The position numbers were made by a program, and so were the translations under genes. Below, piece by piece: positions 15,199 to 21,756 of a stretch of DNA of 28,863 bases. Each line of letters starts with the position of its first letter. The first letter of the stretch is position 1. The stretch lies in assembly GCA_910579925.1 (NCBI GenBank), contig CAJTVY010000047.1, forward strand, positions 1 to 28,863, read 5' to 3'. This DNA comes from an uncultured Dorea sp. GTDB taxonomy: Bacteria; Bacillota; Clostridia; Lachnospirales; Lachnospiraceae. A model generated the notes under the pieces. The model did not search any database. It saw nothing but the letters and a program-made list of their open reading frames with translations, and had not been told where the DNA came from.

Positions 15199-16101
15199 AT
15201 GATGAATCAGTCAATGCAGAAATATCTGGATAAAGCGGAAGTCCTGATTGAAGCCCTTCCCTATATCCAGCGGTTTAACCGGAAGATCATCGTGGTAAAA
15301 TACGGCGGAAGCGCAATGGTGGACGAACATCTGAAAGAACAGGTTATTGAGGATGTGACTCTGCTGAAACTGGTAGGGTTTAAACCCATTATTGTTCATG
15401 GCGGCGGTAAGGAGATCAGCAGATGGGTGGAGAAGGCCGGCATGGAGCCGGAATTCATCAACGGACTTCGGGTAACGGATGAGGCTACCATGGAATTAGC
15501 CGAGATGGTGCTTGGAAAGGTCAATAAAGAACTGGTGCAGTTCGTAGAGAGACTTGGAGTCAGGGCGATCGGAATCAGCGGCAAAGACGGTGCGCTGCTT
15601 CGAGTGGAAAAGAAGTATGCAGATGGAGAAGACATTGGTTTCGTGGGAGAAGTGAAGCATGTGAATGCGGATATTCTATACGACCTGCTGGAAAAAGATT
15701 TTCTTCCGATTGTATGCCCGGTAGGAATGGATGATCACTTTCTTACATACAATATTAATGCAGATGATGCGGCCTGTGCGATTGCGAGAGCGGTTCATGC
15801 AGAAAAGCTTGCATTTCTGACTGACATTGAAGGTGTCTACAAGGATCCTTCGGATCCTTCTACGCTGATATCGGAGCTGAGGGTATCAGAAGGAAAGGCG
15901 CTGATGGAAGAGGGATACATTGGCGGCGGGATGCTGCCTAAGCTTAAGAATTGTATGGATGCTATCGAGAATGGCGTATCCAGAGTGCATATTCTGGACG
16001 GTCGGATTCCTCATTGTCTGCTTCTTGAGATCTTTACGAATAAAGGAATCGGAACGGCTATGCTTAATGATGTTGAAGAGAAATTTTACCATGGCGAATA
16101 A
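15199..16101 (+). CDS. argB: Acetylglutamate kinase
   Basis: This kinase phosphorylates N-acetylglutamate, the second step and usual point of arginine feedback control. The glycine-rich motifs VVKYGGSAM (near residue 34) and IVHGGGKEIS (near 70) mark the amino-acid-kinase fold; EGVYKDPSDPS and GGGMLPKL lie towards the C-terminus. It has 300 residues. The N-terminal helix MNQSMQKYLDKAEVLIEALP is the type found in hexameric, arginine-inhibited enzymes, so feedback inhibition is likely. The open frame continues upstream into argJ to 15064, but GGGAG at 15187-15191 and family length favour 15199. Confidence 0.96.
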   Translation: MMNQSMQKYLDKAEVLIEALPYIQRFNRKIIVVKYGGSAMVDEHLKEQVIEDVTLLKLVGFKPIIVHGGGKEISRWVEKAGMEPEFINGLRVTDEATMELAEMVLGKVNKELVQFVERLGVRAIGISGKDGALLRVEKKYADGEDIGFVGEVKHVNADILYDLLEKDFLPIVCPVGMDDHFLTYNINADDAACAIARAVHAEKLAFLTDIEGVYKDPSDPSTLISELRVSEGKALMEEGYIGGGMLPKLKNCMDAIENGVSRVHILDGRIPHCLLLEIFTNKGIGTAMLNDVEEKFYHGE

Positions 16102-16135
16102 GAAATAAAGTGTTGAAGAGAAACTTTATATGGAG
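16071..16135 (+). repeat. Imperfect 40-bp-period duplication across the argB-argD junction
   Basis: TGTTGAAGAGAAATTTTACCATGG at the end of argB (from 16071; shown in part as the shared TGTTGAAGAGAAA) recurs from 16111 as TGTTGAAGAGAAACTTTATATGG just before argD. The 13-base core is identical and the rest is similar. The second copy supplies the GGAG ribosome site of argD. Confidence 0.75.
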
Positions 16136-16142
16136 AAAAGAA

Positions 16143-17318
16143 ATGAATCAGTATATAGAAGAAACAAATAAAGGACTTATACATACTTATAACCGTTTCC
16201 CTGTGGTGCTGGAGAAAGGCGAGGGCGTCTACCTCTATGATACGGCAGGTAAGAAATATCTTGACTTTGCGGCGGGTATTGCGGTATGTGGTCTGGGTTA
16301 TGGCAATGAGGAACTGAACCAGGCGTTAAAGGAGCAGATTGACTGTCTCACCCATACTTCCAACCTGTACTATAACACCACATGCGGTAAGGCGGCGACG
16401 GCGCTTTTGCGGATTGCAGAGATGGACAGGGTGTTTTTTACGAACAGCGGGACAGAGGCCATTGAGGGGGCGCTGAAGTCGGCGCGGAAATACGCCTGGA
16501 AGAAGGGAACCGGGAGGTATGAGTTCATTGCCATGGAACATTCTTTCCATGGCCGGAGTATCGGAGCCGTGTCCGTGACGGGAAATGAGGCGTACCGGAC
16601 GCCGTTTGAGCCTATGCTTCCTGGGGTGAGGTTTGCGGAATTTAACGATCTGGACAGTGTAAAAGAGCAGATTACGGACAAGACCTGTGCCATTATCCTG
16701 GAACCTCTTCAGGGAGAAGGCGGTATAAACCAGGCATCAAAGGAATTTATGGAAGGAATCAGAAGCCTCTGCGATCAGGAAGGAATTTTAATGATCTGTG
16801 ATGAAATCCAGTGCGGTATGGGGCGTACAGGATCCATGTTCGCATGGCAGTCCTATGGAACGAAGCCGGACATCATGGCAATGGCGAAAGCCATCGGAAG
16901 CGGCCTGCCCGTTGGGGCGTTTGCCATGACAAAAGAAGTGGCGGAGTATTCTTTAGAGCCTGGGGATCATGGTTCGACTTACGGCGGTAATCCTCTGGCA
17001 TGTGCGGCGGTGGCCAAGACGGTGGAGATCTTCGAACGTGAGGATATTCTGGCGCATGTGCGGGAAACGGGTGCTTATCTGGAGGAAAGACTGACAGCGC
17101 TTGCGGCAGAATCTGACGAAATACTGGAACAGAGAGGAACCGGTCTGATCCGCGGAATCAAGGTGAAGAAACCGGCGGGGGAAATCATTCAGAGAGCCCT
17201 TGATAAAGGGCTTCTCATCATCAGTGCAAGAGATAATGTGATAAGGCTTGTACCGCCTCTTATTATAAGGAAAGAACAGATTGATGAAATGATTGAAAAA
17301 TTAAAAGCTGTGCTCTGA
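16143..17318 (+). CDS. argD: Acetylornithine aminotransferase
   Basis: A PLP-dependent class-III aminotransferase that converts N-acetylglutamate semialdehyde to N-acetylornithine; such enzymes may also serve lysine synthesis. It has 391 residues. Motifs include NSGTEAIEGALKSARK (near residue 100), the PLP-contacting DEIQCGMGRTG (near 220), and the Schiff-base Lys in MAKAIGSGLPVGA (near 249). GGAG at 16132-16135 is 7 bases before the ATG at 16143; the in-frame GTG at 16110 would add 11 residues and lacks a site. It ends the arginine run. A membrane protein gene follows after 80 bases, with a possible weak promoter (ATGACT-18-TATACT near 17326-17355) between. Confidence 0.95.
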   Translation: MNQYIEETNKGLIHTYNRFPVVLEKGEGVYLYDTAGKKYLDFAAGIAVCGLGYGNEELNQALKEQIDCLTHTSNLYYNTTCGKAATALLRIAEMDRVFFTNSGTEAIEGALKSARKYAWKKGTGRYEFIAMEHSFHGRSIGAVSVTGNEAYRTPFEPMLPGVRFAEFNDLDSVKEQITDKTCAIILEPLQGEGGINQASKEFMEGIRSLCDQEGILMICDEIQCGMGRTGSMFAWQSYGTKPDIMAMAKAIGSGLPVGAFAMTKEVAEYSLEPGDHGSTYGGNPLACAAVAKTVEIFEREDILAHVRETGAYLEERLTALAAESDEILEQRGTGLIRGIKVKKPAGEIIQRALDKGLLIISARDNVIRLVPPLIIRKEQIDEMIEKLKAVL

Positions 17319-17398
17319 GAATAGGATGACTAAAAGACTAATCATTGGATATACTACCCGAAAGAGATCTATTGAGAAAGGAAAGGGAGGTAGATTCG

Positions 17399-17830
17399 AT
17401 GATTGGTTTTTTTATTGCGATTCTTTCGGGAGCTCTCATGAGTGTGCAGGGAGTATTCAATACACAGGTGACAAAGACGACGGGGATGTGGGTCAGTAAT
17501 GCCTGGGTACAGGTGACGGCCTTTGCGGTTTGCGTTATTGCATGGCTGATTGCAGGACGTGACAATGTGATGACGATTACGAAGGTGGAACCTAAATATG
17601 TGCTTCTCGGCGGTGTGATCGGCGCAGGGATTACGCTGACTGTTATCAAGAGTATGGAACAGCTTGGGCCGGCCAAGGCTGCGCTCTTAATCGTGATTGC
17701 TCAGTTGATCGTGGCGTATGTAATTGAACTTCTGGGTCTTTTTGGCGTAGAGAAGGAGCCGCTTGAGTGGAGGAAGATAATCGGAATGGGAATTGCGCTG
17801 ATTGGAGTTGCAATTTTTCAGTGGAAATAG
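17399..17830 (+). CDS. YdcZ-like (DMT-family) membrane transporter
   Basis: A 143-residue integral membrane protein with about five hydrophobic helices. The opening FFIAILSGALMSVQGVFNTQ and the later GGVIGAGITLTVI are typical of the DUF606/YdcZ group, half-size relatives of EamA drug/metabolite transporters that often work as dimers or pairs. GGGAGG at 17385-17390 and the hydrophobic start choose the ATG at 17399 over the in-frame TTG-like upstream start at 17345. Only a single copy is present here, so it would act as a homodimer. Substrate unknown. It follows argD in the same direction, but nothing ties it to arginine. Confidence 0.85.
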   Translation: MIGFFIAILSGALMSVQGVFNTQVTKTTGMWVSNAWVQVTAFAVCVIAWLIAGRDNVMTITKVEPKYVLLGGVIGAGITLTVIKSMEQLGPAKAALLIVIAQLIVAYVIELLGLFGVEKEPLEWRKIIGMGIALIGVAIFQWK

Positions 17831-17850
17831 TACAATGATTAGGTAAGAAT

Positions 17851-17873
17851 GCGGCAGGAATTTGTCCTGCTGC
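17851..17873. repeat. Hairpin before comEA
   Basis: GCGGCAGGA (17851-17859) and TCCTGCTGC (17865-17873) form a 9-bp stem with one G-T pair and an ATTTG loop, 21 bases past the transporter stop. It lacks a T run. It may weaken read-through into the competence operon or be an operator. Confidence 0.45.
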
Positions 17874-17924
17874 GAGATGCATATACGGGGTATTGCAGTT
17901 TCGACAGACTGTAAAGGAGATTAT

Positions 17925-18668
17925 ATGCATAGAAGGATGCCTGGGAAGATGGTCAGGACTGCCGTAGTGTGCACTGTGGCGCTGATTTTCGCCCTGTTGA
18001 CAGGGTGCGCAGAAGGAACGAAGGGGATAGAAGAAGATCTGGTCAGCCTGACAGAGACAAGGCCAGAGGAAGTACCGGAAGAAGAAGCTGATCGGAAGAA
18101 TCAGACAGACCAGGAAGAATATGCCAGGAATACGCAGAAGGAACAAGGTACGTCAGAGGAACCGCCACGAATCCTGGGAGAAGAGACGAAGGGCGTCCGG
18201 AATACGGGAATCGTCTATGTCCATGTGTGCGGAGAGGTGGCAAGTCCGGGCGTCTATCCGCTTCCGGCGGGAAGCCGTCTGTATGAAGCGATTGAGGCGG
18301 CAGGCGGTATCCTTGAGAACGGTGCAGGCGAGCAGTTGAATCAGGCGGCCCAGATTGAGGATGGGCAGCAGATTTATGTGCCGTCCAGGGAAGAGGCGCA
18401 GCAGGGACTGACAGGCAGCGGGTATAACGGTTGGCAGGAATCTGCAGGTAATGAGCTTTCTTCACCAAAGGACGGGAAGGTGAATCTGAACATCGCATCC
18501 AGGGAAGAACTGATGACATTAAGCGGTATCGGAGAAGCGAAGGCTGCTTCCATTATTGCTTACAGGGAAGAACATGGAGGCTTCCGGCAGATTGAAGAAC
18601 TGATGGAGGTCGAAGGGATTAAGGAAGGCGTATTTAATAAGGTCAGGGATCAGATCAGAATTGATTAG
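17925..18668 (+). CDS. comEA: ComEA-type DNA-binding lipoprotein (SLBB + helix-hairpin-helix)
   Basis: ComEA binds double-stranded DNA at the cell surface and hands it to the ComEC channel during transformation. The protein has 247 residues. It starts with a signal ending in the lipobox LLTGC (Cys near 26), so it is probably lipid-anchored; classic ComEA uses a membrane helix. A low-complexity charged linker follows, then an SLBB domain (VYVHVCGEVASPGVY to IYVPSREEA, near 98-160) and a C-terminal HhH domain starting KVNLNIASREELMTLSGIG (near 185). AAAGGAG at 17912-17918 fixes the start over an upstream in-frame ATG at 17862. It begins a tight run ending in comEC. Confidence 0.9.
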   Translation: MHRRMPGKMVRTAVVCTVALIFALLTGCAEGTKGIEEDLVSLTETRPEEVPEEEADRKNQTDQEEYARNTQKEQGTSEEPPRILGEETKGVRNTGIVYVHVCGEVASPGVYPLPAGSRLYEAIEAAGGILENGAGEQLNQAAQIEDGQQIYVPSREEAQQGLTGSGYNGWQESAGNELSSPKDGKVNLNIASREELMTLSGIGEAKAASIIAYREEHGGFRQIEELMEVEGIKEGVFNKVRDQIRID

Positions 18669-18679
18669 GGAGAGAGTAG

Positions 18680-19369
18680 ATGAGCAGACGGGTATTGGTG
18701 GTTGATGATGAAAAATTAATCGTGAAAGGAATCCGTTTCAGTCTGGAGCAGGACGGGATGGAAGTGGACTGTGCCTATGACGGAGAAGAGGCATTAAAAC
18801 TGGCAAAGGAGAATGCTTATGACATGATCCTGCTGGATATTATGCTTCCGAAGCACGATGGATTTGAGGTGTGCCAGCAGATCCGGGAGTTTTCTGACGT
18901 GCCTGTGGTGATGCTGACGGCCAGGAATGACGATATGGATAAGATACTCGGTCTGGAATATGGGGCGGATGATTATATCACGAAGCCTTTCAACATCCTG
19001 GAGGTGAAGGCCAGGATTAAAGCGATTATGCGCAGAACCGGCAAGAGGAGCCAGGGACAGATTAACGACAAGACGATTGTGAAGGGCAGTATGAAGATCG
19101 ACTGTGAGAGCAGGCGTGTTGTCATCGGGGAGAGAGAAGTGAATCTGACGGCCAAGGAATTCGATCTTCTGGAACTGCTTGCCATGAATCCGAACAAAGT
19201 ATACAGCCGTGAGAATCTGCTGAATATCGTGTGGGGATATGAGTATCCTGGGGATGCGAGAACGGTAGACGTACATATACGAAGGCTGAGAGAAAAGATT
19301 GAAACGAATCCGAGCGATCCAAAATACGTCTATACAAAATGGGGAGTTGGTTACTATTTCCGGGGTTAA
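18680..19369 (+). CDS. OmpR/PhoB-family response regulator
   Basis: A 229-residue two-component regulator. The receiver domain shows the acidic pair in VLVVDDEKLI (residues 9-10), the phospho-acceptor Asp in ILLDIMLP (near 53), the switch Thr in VVMLTARN and Lys in YITKPF (near 103). The winged-helix DNA-binding domain begins near 130 and ends with TVDVHIRRLREKIE and the wing GVGYYFRG. GGGAGAG at about 18668 precedes the ATG, 11 bases after comEA. It partners with the overlapping histidine kinase. Targets are unknown; the location suggests competence or envelope functions. Confidence 0.95.
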   Translation: MSRRVLVVDDEKLIVKGIRFSLEQDGMEVDCAYDGEEALKLAKENAYDMILLDIMLPKHDGFEVCQQIREFSDVPVVMLTARNDDMDKILGLEYGADDYITKPFNILEVKARIKAIMRRTGKRSQGQINDKTIVKGSMKIDCESRRVVIGEREVNLTAKEFDLLELLAMNPNKVYSRENLLNIVWGYEYPGDARTVDVHIRRLREKIETNPSDPKYVYTKWGVGYYFRG

Positions 19370-20792
19370 GAAATATCTGAAATGGAATATTATAAAAAGT
19401 CTCCGAGTCCGGATCATCCTCCTGGTCATTCTCGCAGGGGTGGTTCCGGTACTGGTTTTAAGGGCTGTTGTCCTAAGCAGTTATGAGAAGCGGGAAGTAG
19501 AGATGCGGACTGCGGAGATACAGAATCAGTGTACAATTCTATGTAACCAGTTAAGTGATGCTAATTATCTGACTGGTGAAACATCCGAAGTGCTTCGCTC
19601 AGAACTGGTCCAGATGTCGAACATCTACAATGGACGGGTGATGGTGATTGATCACGATTTCCGCATACAAGAAGATACATATGATATGGACAAGGGGAAG
19701 ACCATCGTATCGGAGGACGTTATCCGATGTTTCCAGGGAAAGGGAACGAGCAATTATGATGCAGAGAACCTTTATATCGAGGTGACGTCGCCGATCCTTG
19801 ACAAGGGAACCGAAAAATCTGTAGGTGTCATGCTGATCAGTGTGTCTACTGACATGATCACAGACAGCGTGCAGGTGCTTAACGAGAGGATTCTTGTGGT
19901 ATGTCTGACGATCGGGATTGTGGCCGTGATACTGGCATTTTCTGCAGGGTTCGCTATGGTACGTCCATTTCAGCGTATCAGCCGTTCGATAGCGGCGGTG
20001 ACGGAAGGATATGATGCCGATTATCTTCATGAACATGCTTACACAGAGACTATGCTGATATCGGATGCATTCAACAAGATGCTTGGACGGATGAAAATAT
20101 TAGATGACTCAAGAAACGAATTTGTTTCTAATGTATCACATGAGTTAAAAACACCGCTGACATCAATGAAGGTTCTGGCTGATTCACTTCTGATCCAGGA
20201 AGATGTGCCTGCTGAACTTTATAAGGAGTTTATGGGCGATCTGTCCGAGGAGATTGAGAGGGAGAATAAGATTATTAACGACCTTCTGTCTCTGGTCAAG
20301 ATGGACAAGACTGCGAACACGTTGAACATCAAGTCTGAAAATATGAACGCATTGATCGAAAAGATTTTAAAGAGGCTTCGGCCAATTGCGGCAACACGGA
20401 ATATTGAACTGGTATTTGAAAGTTTCCGACCGGTGACGGCTGAGATTGACGAAGTCAAGATTTCACTTGCGTTATCCAATCTGGTTGAAAATGCGATCAA
20501 GTATAATAAAGAAGACGGATGGGTACATGTGTCTCTGAACGCTGACCATAAAAACTGTCTGATTGAAGTGGCAGACTCTGGGATTGGGATACCAGAGGGG
20601 GCGATCGAGCATGTGTTTGAAAGATTCTATCGCGTGGACAAGTCCCATTCCAGGGAGATTGGCGGCACCGGGCTTGGTCTTGCAATCGCCAGAAGCGCGG
20701 TGGTTATGCACAGGGGGGCGGTCAGAGTCTATAGCCAGGTCGGAGCCGGAACTACTTTTACGGTGCGTATCCCGCTGACATATGTATCTTAG
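19347..20792 (+). CDS. Sensor histidine kinase (HAMP, class I)
   Basis: A membrane sensor kinase. A first membrane helix (RVRIILLVILAGVVPVLVL) lies near the N-terminus, a roughly 140-residue extracytoplasmic sensor region follows, then a second helix near nt 19890-19960, a HAMP linker, and the H-box VSHELKTPLTS with phospho-His at nt 20139. ATP-binding motifs are LVENAIKYN (N), DSGIGIP (G1), FERFYR (F) and GGTGLGL (G2). The start is unclear: no ATG lies near the expected N-terminus. TTG at 19347 (23-base overlap with the response regulator) is chosen; TTG at 19299 or CTG at 19377 are alternatives. It ends 13 bases before the GerMN lipoprotein. Confidence 0.92.
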   Translation: MVTISGVKKYLKWNIIKSLRVRIILLVILAGVVPVLVLRAVVLSSYEKREVEMRTAEIQNQCTILCNQLSDANYLTGETSEVLRSELVQMSNIYNGRVMVIDHDFRIQEDTYDMDKGKTIVSEDVIRCFQGKGTSNYDAENLYIEVTSPILDKGTEKSVGVMLISVSTDMITDSVQVLNERILVVCLTIGIVAVILAFSAGFAMVRPFQRISRSIAAVTEGYDADYLHEHAYTETMLISDAFNKMLGRMKILDDSRNEFVSNVSHELKTPLTSMKVLADSLLIQEDVPAELYKEFMGDLSEEIERENKIINDLLSLVKMDKTANTLNIKSENMNALIEKILKRLRPIAATRNIELVFESFRPVTAEIDEVKISLALSNLVENAIKYNKEDGWVHVSLNADHKNCLIEVADSGIGIPEGAIEHVFERFYRVDKSHSREIGGTGLGLAIARSAVVMHRGAVRVYSQVGAGTTFTVRIPLTYVS

Positions 20793-20805
20793 GAGGAATT
20801 ACGTT

Positions 20806-21756
20806 ATGGGGCAGAACGGAATCTTTTACAGAGCTTTTCTTTGGTGTCTGGCATCTCTTGTGCTTTTTCTGGCCGGATGCAGTATGGGAAAGGAAGCTGG
20901 TAAAGAGCCGGGGAAAGGCGGTATGTTCGTATATTATATTAATATGGAAGGTACGTCTCTGGTAAAGGCGGGCTATACAATGAAAAATGCAACAGAGGAG
21001 AATGTGATCCAGGATCTGCTGAACGTCATGTGTAAAGAGCCGGAATCTATTGACAATAAAAGCGTATTCCCGGCCGGAGTCCGTATCAGGGAATGGGTAT
21101 TGACGGACAAGATTCTGGATATCCATTTTAGCAGCGAATATAAAAGGATGAAACCGGAGGAGGAAGTTCTGCTTAGGGCCGCGGTGGTATTGACGCTGTC
21201 ACAGATTAAGGGTATTGAATATATCGACTTTTTTATTGAGGATGAGCCGCTGACGGACAGTCAGGGGAATGTGATCGGATATATGGGGGCAGAGGACTTC
21301 CTGCAGTATAAAGGGTCTTCTCTGCATTTGTATCAGCCTAAGAAGTTAAAGCTATATTTTGCCAATGAGAACGGGGACAGGCTGATTCCAGAGGATGTCA
21401 GTGTCCGCTATAATAGTAATATGTCGATCGAGAGGCTGATCATGGACCAGCTGATCAAAGGGCCTTCCAGTAATGGACATGGCCCGGTAATTCCGCCGGA
21501 AACAAAGGTGATCGGGGTGTCTGTCAAGGATACAGTGTGTTATGTGAACCTGGATGAAGGGTTTCTTAATAATACCTGTGTAACAGATCCGGCGATTACC
21601 GTCTATGCAATCGTGAATTCCATTGTGGACGGCGGGGCGTCTAGTCAGGTTCAGATCTCGGTAAATGGGGAGACCAATATTCAGTATATGGGAAGAATGG
21701 ATCTGAGTAAGCCTCTCTCAAGAGATCAGAATCTTGTGGAGGAAAGTGGTAAATGA
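20806..21756 (+). CDS. GerMN-domain lipoprotein
   Basis: A 316-residue cell-surface lipoprotein with lipobox FLAGC (Cys near residue 25). Two GerMN (sporulation/germination GerM-like) domains are visible: one around residues 40-165 with NVIQDLLNVM and RIREWVLTDKILDIHF, the second around 180-300 with SIERLIMDQLIKGP, VCYVNLDEGF and VYAIVNSIVD. AGGAGG at 20791-20796 fixes the ATG at 20806. The start is 13 bases after the histidine kinase and the stop overlaps the comEC start in ATGA. GerMN proteins act in the envelope, for example GerM in spore engulfment and LpqB beside the MtrAB system. It may modulate the kinase sensor; this is inferred. Confidence 0.9.
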   Translation: MGQNGIFYRAFLWCLASLVLFLAGCSMGKEAGKEPGKGGMFVYYINMEGTSLVKAGYTMKNATEENVIQDLLNVMCKEPESIDNKSVFPAGVRIREWVLTDKILDIHFSSEYKRMKPEEEVLLRAAVVLTLSQIKGIEYIDFFIEDEPLTDSQGNVIGYMGAEDFLQYKGSSLHLYQPKKLKLYFANENGDRLIPEDVSVRYNSNMSIERLIMDQLIKGPSSNGHGPVIPPETKVIGVSVKDTVCYVNLDEGFLNNTCVTDPAITVYAIVNSIVDGGASSQVQISVNGETNIQYMGRMDLSKPLSRDQNLVEESGK

